Shown here: positions 30,753 to 39,735 of the stretch, one piece after another | How positions within the stretch are numbered: position 1 is the first letter of the stretch | Layout of the letters: each line of letters opens with the position of its first letter | NCBI GenBank assembly: GCA_903857495.1 | Contig: CAIOFF010000005.1 | Location: forward strand, 115,983-179,982 | DNA length: 64,000 nucleotides | Direction: 5' to 3' | Source: an uncultured Holophagaceae bacterium | Lineage (GTDB): Bacteria; Acidobacteriota; Holophagae; Holophagales; Holophagaceae | Program-made: the position numbers and the translations under genes | The notes under the pieces: generated by a model | The model's database searches: none | Seen by the model: the letters and a program-made list of their open reading frames with translations, nothing else | What the model was told of the DNA's origin: nothing

Positions 30753-33302
30753 TTGCAGGGAGTCGGCCGCTGGGTACTGCGAGCAGGGCTGGGTGTTCTC
30801 GCCCTGGTGCTGCTGCTCTCCCTGGGCAGCTTCCACCCCCTGGATCCCCATCTCTTCACGCAGGGTTCTGCCATCGCGCCGGTGCAGAACCTCTGCGGCA
30901 CCGTGGGCGCGAACCTCGCGGGGCTGCTGCAGACGCTCCTGGGCATCGGCGGCTGGCTGGTGCCGCCCTACCTGCTGTGGGAGGCCTGGCCCAGCGCCGC
31001 CAAGCGCCGCTGGATCGAGCGCCTGGCCTGGCTGGGGCTGGGCCTGGCCACCTGGACGGCCCTGGGCGCCTTCGGGCCCCGCCTCTGGACGGGCCTGCCC
31101 GAGGCCGGCACCCTGTCGCTGCGCTGGGGCGGCTGGCTGGGCAGCGTCCTCTGGCCCGTGCAGCGCCGCTTCCTGGGCCCCGTGGGCCTGCCGCTGCTCC
31201 TGCTCATCCTGGTGGTGCTCTGCGCCCTGGTGCTGGCCCCCGCCCTCACGCGCGCCCTGGGTCGGCTGCTGACCCGGTGGCTTGGCGAGAAGGCCTGGCC
31301 CTGGGTGAAGCCCATGCCGGGACGCGGTCTCCAGCACTTCATCGGCATGGTGAAGCGCCCCTTCCTGCGGAGCCGAAACCCCGAGCAGCCCGACCTCGAC
31401 GCCGGCGACGCCGCAGCGCTCCTGGCCCTGGAGGGGCGCCAGCAGGCCCTGGAGGCCCAGCGGGAGGCCCTGCTGAAGGCCGAGATGGAGACGGCTGAAG
31501 CGAAGCGGAACCAGCCCACCGTGCGGGCCGAGGAGCTGCTCCCACCCATCCACTCCCTGAACCTGGACGCGGCCTCGGCAGTGATCGAGGCCCAGCCGCT
31601 GCCCGCCACCGGACCGGTGCTCAGGGGCACGGAGCCCACCGCCCCCTTCCGCACGAAGGTGCTCGCCAACGCCCCGCCGGCACCCACCCCCAAGCCGCCC
31701 CTGGTCCGCGCCCAGATCGCCAAGGACCGCTTCGGCCGGGAGAGCATCCAGTCGCCCCTGCCCCTCACCGAGCCCACCCCGATCAAGCCGCTGCCCCCGC
31801 TGCCGCCCGAGCCGTCGCGCCCCTCCCTGGCCGACCGGGAGACGCTGCCGCCCCGCCGGCTCTTCGATCCCCCCGGCGAGCACGCCAAGGTGGACCTGGC
31901 TCAGCTCGAGATCATCAAGGAGAAGATTGGACAGAAGCTGTCCGAGTTCAAGATCAAGGGCATCGTCACGGGCATGCAGCCCGGCCCCGTGGTCACGGTG
32001 TTCGAGTTCCAGCCGGACCCGGGCATCCCCCTCTCGCGCATCCTCGGCATGGAGGAGGATCTGGCCCTGGCCCTGCAGGCCGAGGCCGTGCGCATGGATC
32101 GCATCCCGGGCAAGAACCTGGTGGGCATCGAGGTGCCCAACCCCAAGCGGGAGATCATCACCTTCCGCGAGATCATCGATAGCCCCGCCTTCCGAGAGGC
32201 TGGCGGCCTGCTCCACCTCGCCCTTGGCAAGGACATCGCCGGCCGACCGGTGGTGGCGGACCTCAACAAGATGCCGCACCTGCTCATCGGCGGCAGCACC
32301 GGCAGCGGCAAGAGCGTGGGCGTGAACGCCATGATCTGCTCCTGCCTGGTGCGCGCCATGCCCGACGAGGTGAAGCTCATCCTCGTGGATCCCAAGATGG
32401 TGGAGCTCGGCGTCTACGAGGACATCCCCCACCTGTGGGCACCCGTCGTGACCGACATGAAGGAGGCGGGCCGCGTCCTCAAGTGGGTGGTGGCCCAGAT
32501 GGAGGACCGCTACCGCCGCCTCGCGCTGCTCAGCGTCCGCGACCTGAAGGGCTTCAACGCCAAGATCATGGACGCCGGCGGCTCCATGGACCTCACGGAC
32601 CGCACGCCCAACCCGCGCTGGCCTGACCGTCCCGCCCTGCTGGAGCCCCTGCCCCACGTGCTGGTGGTCATCGACGAGCTGGCCGACCTCATGATGGTGG
32701 CCCGCAGCGAGGTGGAGGACAGCATCGCGCGCATCGCCCAGAAGGCCCGCGCCGTGGGCATCCACCTGATCCTGGCCACCCAGCGCCCCAGCGTGGACGT
32801 GGTGACGGGCGTGATCAAGGCCAACCTGCCGAGCCGCCTCAGCTACCGGGTGCGCACCAAGATCGACAGCCGCACCATCCTGGACTGCAGTGGCGGCGAG
32901 CAGCTGCTGGGCGCCGGCGATGCGCTGTTCCTGCCCAACGGGGCCAGCCATCCCCACCGCATCCACGCACCCTTCCTCAGCGAGGTGGAGACGCTGCGCC
33001 TCGTCACCTGGCTGCGGGAGCGCGGCCGCCCCGACTACAACCAGGCCCTCATCAGCGCCATGGAGACCGAGGAGGAGACCGCCCTCTTCGACGATGCGGA
33101 CCTGGGCAGCGACGACATCTACCAGCGCGCGGTGGCCGTGGTGAAGCGCGAGCGGAAGGCCAGCACCAGCCTCCTCCAGCGCAAGCTGAACCTGGGCTAC
33201 GGCCGCGCCGCCCGGATCATCGATCGGATGGAGGAGGAGGGCATCATCGGCCCCGACCGGGGGGCCGGCAAGCCCAGGGAAGTCTTCGCCCAGGCCGAGT
33301 GA
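30753..33302 (+). CDS. ftsK: DNA translocase FtsK/SpoIIIE
   Basis: About 849 residues. The N-terminus has four membrane helices (about 10-170), followed by a Pro-rich linker (about 240-370), an alpha/beta motor domain with Walker A GGSTGSGKSVG (about 515) and Walker B HVLVVIDELADLMM (about 640), and a C-terminal winged-helix gamma domain (about 780-850, TSLLQRKLNLGYGRAARIID) that reads KOPS sites. It pumps chromosome ends through the septum and activates XerCD at dif. GGAGG at 30744-30748 favours TTG 30753 over GTG 30750. The last 72 bases of this region are copied downstream. Confidence 0.95.
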   Translation: MQGVGRWVLRAGLGVLALVLLLSLGSFHPLDPHLFTQGSAIAPVQNLCGTVGANLAGLLQTLLGIGGWLVPPYLLWEAWPSAAKRRWIERLAWLGLGLATWTALGAFGPRLWTGLPEAGTLSLRWGGWLGSVLWPVQRRFLGPVGLPLLLLILVVLCALVLAPALTRALGRLLTRWLGEKAWPWVKPMPGRGLQHFIGMVKRPFLRSRNPEQPDLDAGDAAALLALEGRQQALEAQREALLKAEMETAEAKRNQPTVRAEELLPPIHSLNLDAASAVIEAQPLPATGPVLRGTEPTAPFRTKVLANAPPAPTPKPPLVRAQIAKDRFGRESIQSPLPLTEPTPIKPLPPLPPEPSRPSLADRETLPPRRLFDPPGEHAKVDLAQLEIIKEKIGQKLSEFKIKGIVTGMQPGPVVTVFEFQPDPGIPLSRILGMEEDLALALQAEAVRMDRIPGKNLVGIEVPNPKREIITFREIIDSPAFREAGGLLHLALGKDIAGRPVVADLNKMPHLLIGGSTGSGKSVGVNAMICSCLVRAMPDEVKLILVDPKMVELGVYEDIPHLWAPVVTDMKEAGRVLKWVVAQMEDRYRRLALLSVRDLKGFNAKIMDAGGSMDLTDRTPNPRWPDRPALLEPLPHVLVVIDELADLMMVARSEVEDSIARIAQKARAVGIHLILATQRPSVDVVTGVIKANLPSRLSYRVRTKIDSRTILDCSGGEQLLGAGDALFLPNGASHPHRIHAPFLSEVETLRLVTWLRERGRPDYNQALISAMETEEETALFDDADLGSDDIYQRAVAVVKRERKASTSLLQRKLNLGYGRAARIIDRMEEEGIIGPDRGAGKPREVFAQAE

Positions 33303-33305
33303 GCC
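33234..33305 (+). repeat. 72-bp direct repeat, copy 1 (3' end of ftsK)
   Basis: Covers the final codons and stop of ftsK. Copy 2 lies at 33386-33457, offset 152 bp, with a single mismatch (33293 G against 33445 A). Confidence 0.92.
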
Positions 33306-33608
33306 TCCATCCGTCGGATGGGAGGCTCCAGGTCCGCAAGCGCAGCGCGCGGGAGCACCCTCCGGGGGAGGGTGCGATACCTGGAGAGGAGGGCATCATC
33401 GGCCCCGACCGGGGGGCCGGCAAGCCCAGGGAAGTCTTCGCCCAAGCCGAGTGAGCCCGAAAGTCACGGCCTGTTCGACTTCGACCAATGCGGTCCTCGA
33501 TGGAGCCTAAAGTCTCCATTCCAGTGGCCGTAGACCTGCATCACATCTTTCTCGACTTATAGGTAATCAACCATAGACTCCTAGCGGAATGTTCCCCTGG
33601 GAGGACCC
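33303..33608. other. 306-bp gap with ftsK tail duplication and hairpins
   Basis: No gene is seen. A hairpin follows ftsK directly (33301-33328, GAGCCTCCATCC against GGATGGGAGGCTC with one bulge). A perfect 9-bp hairpin is at 33355-33375 (GCACCCTCC, loop GGG, GGAGGGTGC). Then comes the duplicated ftsK tail. The final 120 bp are less GC-rich and probably hold the promoter of the rhodanese gene. Confidence 0.7.
33386..33457 (+). repeat. 72-bp direct repeat, copy 2 (orphan ftsK tail)
   Basis: Repeats the last codons of ftsK including its stop, and is not attached to any upstream gene. It is likely a remnant of a local duplication whose middle was lost. Confidence 0.9.
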
Positions 33609-34982
33609 ATGAAGCCCCTGCACCTGACTGCCCTGCTCCTGGCCGCCGCCGGCTCTACCCTGAGTGCCGCCGATGCCCCCGCCAAGCCCCCGGCCGCAAA
33701 GATCTGCACCACCTGCCACACCACGGACGCCAACCAGCTCCGGGGCTACTTCGACACCCTGGTGACGCTCAACAACTCGCTGCAGCTGCGGCTGGATGAC
33801 CGCACGGAGGTCCTGCGCTTCGACAAGGCCACGCTGAAGGTCATCAGCCCGGAGCCCGCCGCCACGACCGAAGCCACCCTCAAGGCCATCGCCAAGGGCC
33901 ACGAGGTGCGCATCGAATACAGCGAAAAGGACGGCGTCAAGACCGCCACCCTCGTGGCCGTGAAGCCTCCGGTGAAGCTGGCGGCCCACGAGACGGCAAC
34001 CCTCGAGGACGTCCAGAAGCTGGTGGCCATGGGCCCCGAGAAGGGGAAATACTTCCTGTTCGATTCCCGTCCAGCTCCGCGCTTCATGGAAGGCGCCATC
34101 CCCACCGCCGTGAACCTGCCCTTCCCCGCCTTCGACAAGAACGTGGACAAGCTGCCCGCGGACAAGGCCGCGCTGGTGATCTTCTACTGCAGCGGGAAGA
34201 CCTGCAACATGAGCCCCGGCTCCCTGGCCAAGGCCCGCAAGCTGGGCTACACCAACGTGAAGGTCTTCATCGACGGCATGCCCGCCTGGGCCAAGAAAGC
34301 CGCTGGCGTGCTGAGTCCCACCTCCCTGAAGGCCGCCTTCGGGGATACCCAGACCCCCCTCGTCATCCTGGACACCCGCCCCACCGCCGAGACCGCCAAG
34401 GGCTTCATGAAGGGCGCCGTGGCCGTGGATCCCGCGAAGGTCGCCGACCTGCTGAAGACTTTCCCTTCGGCCAAGCTGAAGCCCCCCGTGGTGGTGGTGG
34501 ATGAGACCGGTGGCGCGGCCGCCAAGGCCGTGGCCGCGGGGCTGGTGCAGGCGGGCTATGCCGGCGTGAATGTGTTGAGCGGTGGCTTCAAGGCCTGGCA
34601 GGCCGCGGGCCTCCCCGTGGAGACTGGCGCCCTGGCCACCCAGGCCACCTTCGTGCCGAAGCCCCGCCCGGGTTCCATCTCAGCGTCCGAGTTCACCAAG
34701 CTGGCCGAGGCCGCCCCCGCCGTGCGCGGCGTGGTGATCCTAGACGTACGAAACCTCGAGGAGACCAAGAACGGCGCCATCAAGGGCGCGCTGCTGATCC
34801 CCGAGCCCCAGCTGGTGGCGCGGCTGGCGGAGATCCCGAAGGACAAGCCGGTCGTCTGCCACTGCTCCACCGGCACGCGCTCGGAGCTGGCCTACCACCT
34901 GCTGAAGGAGAAGGGCTACAACGTCCGGTTCCTGCCGAACGAGATCACCGTCATCGACACCGGAGAGTTCACGCTCGACTAG
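33609..34982 (+). CDS. Exported triple-rhodanese protein with a CXXCH haem motif
   Basis: 457 residues. The signal peptide (1-20, cleavage near LSAADA) is followed at once by CTTCH (C33, C36, H37), a c-type haem attachment motif. A small beta region (about 45-115) comes next, then three rhodanese-like domains (about 130-230, 235-345 and 360-457). Domain 1 has an active-loop Cys in FYCSGKTC and domain 3 in CHCSTGTRS. Domain 2 has no Cys in its loop (VVDETGGAAA) and looks inactive. It may move sulfur and electrons in the periplasm, but no substrate can be named. Next to it is a P460-like cytochrome gene on the other strand. Confidence 0.85.
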   Translation: MKPLHLTALLLAAAGSTLSAADAPAKPPAAKICTTCHTTDANQLRGYFDTLVTLNNSLQLRLDDRTEVLRFDKATLKVISPEPAATTEATLKAIAKGHEVRIEYSEKDGVKTATLVAVKPPVKLAAHETATLEDVQKLVAMGPEKGKYFLFDSRPAPRFMEGAIPTAVNLPFPAFDKNVDKLPADKAALVIFYCSGKTCNMSPGSLAKARKLGYTNVKVFIDGMPAWAKKAAGVLSPTSLKAAFGDTQTPLVILDTRPTAETAKGFMKGAVAVDPAKVADLLKTFPSAKLKPPVVVVDETGGAAAKAVAAGLVQAGYAGVNVLSGGFKAWQAAGLPVETGALATQATFVPKPRPGSISASEFTKLAEAAPAVRGVVILDVRNLEETKNGAIKGALLIPEPQLVARLAEIPKDKPVVCHCSTGTRSELAYHLLKEKGYNVRFLPNEITVIDTGEFTLD

Positions 34983-35282
34983 GCACCGGGAAGAGCCTTA
35001 ACCACGAAGACCACGAAGACCACGAAGGAGGCCACAGGGGCTTTCTCCGTGGTCTTCGCCTAGCGCGCCGTTCGCTGCGCAGGAAAGCGATGGTCGCTCT
35101 CGCCACCACTCGCGGTTTCTCATGGTTTTTTGCAGTAACCACAGGTGGGAAGAGGATAGGCTGCACTGGCCTCAGGGGGCAGGCTTCAACGATCGATGGC
35201 CCCGAGAAAAGCAGAAAAATGAACCACAAAGAACACAAAGGGCACAAAGAAAAGCACCCATTTGAGCCCACGGCCTGAGTTC
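34983..35282. repeat. Gap with CACGAAG and CACAAAG arrays
   Basis: Units ACCACGAAG repeat at about 35001-35033, with partial reverse complement at about 35045-35058. CACAAAG-type units lie at 35219-35255. The short open frame reading through the latter (MNHKEHKGHKE) is a translation of the repeat and not a gene. Nothing else is seen in these 300 bp. Confidence 0.7.
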
Positions 35283-36254
35283 CTAGTCGTTGCGCCGGGC
35301 GGGGCGCCAGCGGCTGCGCTTGGCGGGATCGGCGAGGCCTGCGGCGTGGCAGGTGCGGCAGGCTTCCAGCTGGGCGTCACCGCCGCGCCAGTAGACGCGG
35401 GCGGCGCCGCCGACCTCACGGCTGCGCTCGGCGGGCACTCGGGGCCAGTAGAAGGTCAGCGAGGGTCCAGCAGCCTGGATCTCCAGCGCATAGAGGGGAC
35501 CCACCTCGGGGCCGGGCCGGCCCCAGCGGTCCTCCTGGGAGCTGAGCACCACCAGGGTCCCCGGGGGCAGCGTGCCGCCGACCCGGTAGACCTCCGCGGC
35601 CTCGGGACTCACCCAGGCACGGATCCAGCGCCCGCCGTGGGCCAGGGACTTGACCGGGTCTGGATGGACTGGCTGCAGGGCGGCATAGTCGAGGGCGCGC
35701 AGAGGCGCCTGGGCCTCGGGATCCCGGACGACTGTGGGCACCCGCACCGGTGGGGCCGCCTGCACAGCCACGGTGGCTGGGACCGGGGGGGTGGCGGCGC
35801 GTCTCTGCAAGTGAGCCAGGCCGTGGCCGTTGTCGCCGGTCAGCACCAGGAGAAGGGACCAGAGCAGGCCCAGCCCCAGCGCGAGCAGGCCGAGGCTCTG
35901 GTGTTCCTTGCGGGGCCGGGTCATGGCCCAGAGAGCGGCACCGCCCAAGAGCAGTGCGCCGCTCCCCAGCAGGACATGGCGGAGCAGCAGGCTCTCGGGA
36001 CCCGATCCCCCCAGCAGCCGGAGGGGGATCCGGTGCACCGGCACGAGCCCGAGGCCCGACAGCGACAGGAACCCGCTCAGCAGGGAGGCCAGCAGGCCGC
36101 CGAGGCCAAGCCAGCCCAGGTAGCGGCTGACCGTCCACCAGGCGCGGATGCCGCGGCCGGGGCGCTGGGCCGCGAGGAGGGCCCAGGGCAGCAGCAGTCC
36201 TGTCGCCACCGGAAGATGGGACAGCAGGGCATGGGGTGCGGCAAACCAGTCCAT
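35283..36254 (-). CDS. Membrane-anchored cytochrome P460-like protein
   Basis: 323 residues from ATG 36254. The N-terminal half has about five membrane helices (7-150) opening DWFAAPHALLSHLPVATGLLLPW, similar in style to DUF2231-like membrane domains. The C-terminal half (about 185-323) is P460-like: GRWIRAWVSPEAAEVYR, then LPPGTLVVLSSQED, then RVYWRGGDAQLEACRTCH with the haem motif C299-x2-C302-H303. P460 cytochromes carry a haem with an extra Lys cross-link and oxidise hydroxylamine or NO-level nitrogen species. Whether the cross-linking Lys is present I cannot fix by eye. The tail is Arg-rich. Confidence 0.78.
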   Translation of the reverse strand: MDWFAAPHALLSHLPVATGLLLPWALLAAQRPGRGIRAWWTVSRYLGWLGLGGLLASLLSGFLSLSGLGLVPVHRIPLRLLGGSGPESLLLRHVLLGSGALLLGGAALWAMTRPRKEHQSLGLLALGLGLLWSLLLVLTGDNGHGLAHLQRRAATPPVPATVAVQAAPPVRVPTVVRDPEAQAPLRALDYAALQPVHPDPVKSLAHGGRWIRAWVSPEAAEVYRVGGTLPPGTLVVLSSQEDRWGRPGPEVGPLYALEIQAAGPSLTFYWPRVPAERSREVGGAARVYWRGGDAQLEACRTCHAAGLADPAKRSRWRPARRND

Positions 36255-36344
36255 GGGAAGAACACCTTTTCCAGGGCGGAAACTCCCCGCAGTCTGGCAC
36301 TCCTGGCCGGAACCCGGGGGGGAATTCCTGTCACAATCCAGGCC

Positions 36345-36908
36345 ATGAAACAGACCCTTCTCCAGCACGTCCAGGCCTCGGTGCAGCTCAAGCAGCTGTT
36401 TTTCGAGCGGGAGATGGACCGCCTCCTAGCCCAGGCCGATGACATGGCCGAGCGGCTCCGCCGGGGTGGCCGGATCTTCGTCTGCGGCAACGGGGGCAGC
36501 GCTGCCGATGCTCAGCACCTGGCCGCCGAGCTCAGCGGGCGCTACGTCAAGGAGCGCCGGGCCCTGGCAGGCATCGCCCTCACCACGGACACCTCTGCCC
36601 TGACGGCCATCGGCAACGACTACGGCTTCGACCAGGTCTTTTCCCGGCAGCTCGAAGCCCTCGGGCGGCCCGGCGACCTGCTCATCGGCATCAGCACCAG
36701 CGGCAACAGCCCCAACGTGATCAGGGCCGTGGCCTCGGCCAAAACCTTGGGGGTCCGCACCCTCGGCCTGCTGGGCCGGGACGGCGGCCAGCTCGCCGGG
36801 CTCATGGACGACGCCATGGTGGTGCCCTCCACCGTCACGGCCCGCATCCAGGAAGTGCACCAGATGATCTACCACTTCTGGTGTGAGGCGCTCGATGCCC
36901 ACTTCTGA
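36345..36908 (+). CDS. gmhA: Phosphoheptose isomerase
   Basis: A 187-residue SIS-domain enzyme that converts sedoheptulose-7-phosphate to D-glycero-manno-heptose-7-phosphate for the LPS core. Motifs are FVCGNGGSAADAQHLAAELSGRY, ALTTDTSALTAIGNDYGF, the SIS loop LLIGISTSGNSPNV, and the C-terminal QEVHQMIYHFWCEALD. The start is ATG 36345, where the family sequence begins; the frame is open for over 1 kb upstream but only as antisense of the P460 gene. It pairs functionally with kdsA at 18227. A TCACAAT about 7 nt upstream may be a -10. Confidence 0.95.
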   Translation: MKQTLLQHVQASVQLKQLFFEREMDRLLAQADDMAERLRRGGRIFVCGNGGSAADAQHLAAELSGRYVKERRALAGIALTTDTSALTAIGNDYGFDQVFSRQLEALGRPGDLLIGISTSGNSPNVIRAVASAKTLGVRTLGLLGRDGGQLAGLMDDAMVVPSTVTARIQEVHQMIYHFWCEALDAHF

Positions 36909-36917
36909 GGCCGGCCG

Positions 36918-37655
36918 GTGAACGCCGCCGCAGGCCTCCTGGTGCTGGTCCTCCTGGGACCGCCGCCAGCCCGGACCTACACCTGGCGGGACGCTGCGGG
37001 ACAGACCCACATCACCAGCACGCCGCCCCCCGCAGGCGCAGAGCTCCTGGAGCCGCCTCCGCCACCCGCGGTCGAACCCGGCCGCCCCGCCCCGCCCCTG
37101 CCCCGGCAGGAGGCTTCCGGCCTGGAGAGCCCGGCCCGGGAGCCGCTCAGCCCGGCCCAGCAGCAGGCCTGGACCTCGCTGGACCAGCACCTCGCCCGCG
37201 CCCGAGCAGGGCAGGACCAGCGCACCCTCGTGGCCGTGGCCGACTCCCTGCTCCAGGACTCCCTCTGGGGCCATGGCCTCTGGCTCATGCCCCTGGTGCC
37301 CGTGGTGACCCTGGCCCTCCTGGGGCTCCTGGGCTGGTGGTTCGCGCTGGGTCTGCCGACCAGCCTGCGGGTGCCCGTGGTCGGCGCCGCCCTGCTGCTC
37401 GGGCTCGCCTTCGGCCACCTGCTCCTCACCGTGTTCCTCTATCAGCCCCAGGCCGTGCGGCTCCAGCGGAACCTGGAGCTGCTCGAGCTGCACCTGGGCA
37501 CCGGCCGGGGCCCGGGCCCCACCCAGCGGGCCCTGCTGCGGGGACACTACCGCGCCCTCGAGGCGGCCGCCACGCTCAGCCAGCCTCCCTGGCGCTTCCC
37601 GGGCGAGGTCCGGGCGCTGCGGGCGTCGCTGAAGCAGGTGATGGTTGAACCCTGA
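36918..37655 (+). CDS. DUF4124-type exported/membrane protein
   Basis: 245 residues from GTG 36918. A short signal (MNAAAGLLVLVLLGPPPAR) is followed by a DUF4124-like segment TYTWRDAAGQTHITSTPPPAG. A Pro-rich linker, two membrane helices (about 118-142 and 150-174) and a C-terminal helical tail complete it. DUF4124 domains occur in periplasmic proteins of unknown role. The stop overlaps the start of hemW by 11 nt, so the two are co-translated, as is gmhA 9 nt upstream. Confidence 0.72.
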   Translation: MNAAAGLLVLVLLGPPPARTYTWRDAAGQTHITSTPPPAGAELLEPPPPPAVEPGRPAPPLPRQEASGLESPAREPLSPAQQQAWTSLDQHLARARAGQDQRTLVAVADSLLQDSLWGHGLWLMPLVPVVTLALLGLLGWWFALGLPTSLRVPVVGAALLLGLAFGHLLLTVFLYQPQAVRLQRNLELLELHLGTGRGPGPTQRALLRGHYRALEAAATLSQPPWRFPGEVRALRASLKQVMVEP

Positions 37656-38823
37656 GCTGCTGGGCAGGCTGCCTGCGCTGCGCCGGAGCGCCGAAGCTGA
37701 GCCCCTGGGGCTCTACCTCCACGTGCCCTTCTGCGTGGACCGCTGCACCTACTGCTCCTTCGCCACCACCCGGGACCGGAGCCTGCAGCCCGCGACCACG
37801 GCGCGGCTCATGGCCGAGGTCGAGGCCTGGGGCGCGGCCCTGGCCCGGCCCGCCGTGGACACCCTCTACCTGGGCGGCGGCACGCCCTCCTTGCTCAGCG
37901 CCGCCGAGCTCGAAGGCCTGACCCTGGCCGCGCGCCGGGCCTTCGACCTGAGCCCGCTGGTGGAGGCCACCCTGGAGGCCAATCCGGGCACCGTGGACCT
38001 GGCCTGGCTGCAGCGGGCCCGCGCCCTGGGCTGGGACCGCATCAGCCTCGGCGTGCAGGCTCTGGATGATGCCCTGCTGGCCCGGCTGGGGCGCATCCAC
38101 GGCGCGGCCCAGGCCCTGGAGTCCCTGCGCCTCGCCGAGCAGGCCGGGTTCCGCCGCCGCAGCGCCGACCTAATGGTGGGCATCCCCGGGCAGTCGCTGG
38201 CCAACGTGCTGGCCGACGCCCGCACCCTCGCGGACACCGGCATCGACCACCTCAGCGTCTACCTGCTGGACCTGGACAAGGCCTGCCCCCTGCGCGCGGA
38301 CATCGACGCGGGCCGCCTCGCCCTGCCCTCCGAAGACGAGGTGGCGGATGTCTTCGAGGCCCTTCAGGCGGAGCTGCCGCGCCAGGGCCTCGCCCCCTAC
38401 GAGATCAGCAACTACGCCCGCCCCGGCGGCGCCTCCATCCACAACACGCGCTACTGGGAGCGCCGGCCCTACCTGGGCCTCGGCCCCAGCGCCGCCTCGC
38501 AGCTGGGCGACTGCCGCTGGACCGAGACCAGCGTCATCCCGGCCTGGGCCGAGGGGCGCGGCGAGCTGGACCTGCAGGAGCTGGACGCCGCCGAGGCCCT
38601 GGCAGAGATCCCCCTCCTGGGCCTGCGCCTCCACCGGGGCGTGGACTGGGCGGCCTTGCGCACCCAGGCCGAAGCCCTGAACCTGCGGCCCCTGGCGGAG
38701 ACCTGGGAGACCCGCCTCCGGGCCCTGGCCACCGAGGGGCTCACGGTGTGGGAGGGCGACCGCGTCCACCTGAGTCCCCGGGGCATGCTGCTCAGCAACG
38801 GCATCTTCGGAATGTTCGTATGA
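37645..38823 (+). CDS. hemW: HemW-like radical SAM protein (haem chaperone, coproporphyrinogen dehydrogenase-like)
   Basis: 392 residues. LYLHVPFCVDRCTYCSF holds the radical-SAM cluster motif C-x3-C-x2-C, followed by LYLGGGTPSLL, GVQALDDALL, VGIPGQSLANVL and the HemN C-terminal region with RYWERRPYLGLGPSAAS. The C-terminal part (about 295-392) matches the HemN_C domain. HemW inserts haem into respiratory proteins and lacks oxidase activity. Start TTG 37645 lies inside the previous gene, with AGGTG upstream. Confidence 0.9.
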   Translation: MNPELLGRLPALRRSAEAEPLGLYLHVPFCVDRCTYCSFATTRDRSLQPATTARLMAEVEAWGAALARPAVDTLYLGGGTPSLLSAAELEGLTLAARRAFDLSPLVEATLEANPGTVDLAWLQRARALGWDRISLGVQALDDALLARLGRIHGAAQALESLRLAEQAGFRRRSADLMVGIPGQSLANVLADARTLADTGIDHLSVYLLDLDKACPLRADIDAGRLALPSEDEVADVFEALQAELPRQGLAPYEISNYARPGGASIHNTRYWERRPYLGLGPSAASQLGDCRWTETSVIPAWAEGRGELDLQELDAAEALAEIPLLGLRLHRGVDWAALRTQAEALNLRPLAETWETRLRALATEGLTVWEGDRVHLSPRGMLLSNGIFGMFV

Positions 38824-39707
38824 CCTACCTCGGCGAGGGCGCCGCACTCCTGACCGCGCTGTGCTGGTCCCTGAACTCGGTCTGCTTCACCGTGGCCGGG
38901 CGGCGGGTCGGCTCCGCCGCCGTGAACATCGGGCGCCTGCTCATGGCCTGGGTGGCGCTGGTCCTGGTGCACCTCACCCTCTACGGCAGCGCCTTCCCCC
39001 TGCAGGCCGGAGGCGTGCGCCTGGGCTGGCTGGGTGTGTCGGGCCTCATCGGCTTCGCCCTCGGCGACGCCGTGCTCTTCGAGGCCTTCGTGCTCCTCGG
39101 GGCGCGCCTGGCGATGCTGCTGATGACGCTGTCCCCGGTCTTCAGCGCCCTGCTGGCCTGGCTGTTCCTGGGCCAGAGCCTGAGCCTCGCCAAGCTGGCG
39201 GCCATGGTCGTCACTCTGGGCGGCATCGCCTGGGTGGTCTGGGGCGACGGCGACCGCGAGGCGCATCCGCACCTGGCCCGGGGCATCCTGCTGGGCGTGG
39301 GCGGCGCCCTGGGGCAGTCCATCGGCCTGGTCTGCAGCAAGTTCGGCCTGGCGGGCGGATTCCCGCCCGTCTCCGCGAACCTCATCCGCGTGACTGCCGG
39401 CGTCGCGGCCCTGCTGCTCTATTTCGCCGCCACAGGTCGCCTGCGCCCCAGCCTAGCCAGCCTGCGGGACGGCCGGGCCACGGCCTTCATCGGCCTCGGC
39501 GCCGTCACCGGCCCGGTGCTGGGCGTGGTGCTCTCCCTCATTGCCATCGCCAAAGCCCCCATGGGCGTGGCGGCCACGCTCATGTCCTTGTCGCCCATCC
39601 TGCTGATGCCCGTGTCCCACTTCGTCTTCAAGGAGAAGGTCGGCGGCCACGCGGTCCTCGGCACCCTGCTGGCGCTCGCCGGGGCTGCCGCTCTGTTCTT
39701 CGTCTAG
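38820..39707 (+). CDS. EamA/DMT-superfamily transporter
   Basis: 295 residues with ten membrane helices in two EamA repeats, opening MTYLGEGAALLTALCWSLNSV. It is co-translated with hemW by ATGA. The frame is open upstream inside hemW, but the membrane protein starts here. The exported compound is unknown. Confidence 0.9.
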   Translation: MTYLGEGAALLTALCWSLNSVCFTVAGRRVGSAAVNIGRLLMAWVALVLVHLTLYGSAFPLQAGGVRLGWLGVSGLIGFALGDAVLFEAFVLLGARLAMLLMTLSPVFSALLAWLFLGQSLSLAKLAAMVVTLGGIAWVVWGDGDREAHPHLARGILLGVGGALGQSIGLVCSKFGLAGGFPPVSANLIRVTAGVAALLLYFAATGRLRPSLASLRDGRATAFIGLGAVTGPVLGVVLSLIAIAKAPMGVAATLMSLSPILLMPVSHFVFKEKVGGHAVLGTLLALAGAAALFFV

Positions 39708-39735
39708 CCCCCCCGGCATTACCCAGGAGTTTCCC

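Noticed and set aside
35090..35278. Small open frame ending MNHKEHKGHKEKHP
   Set aside because: It is the in-frame translation of CACAAAG-type repeats, not a protein gene.
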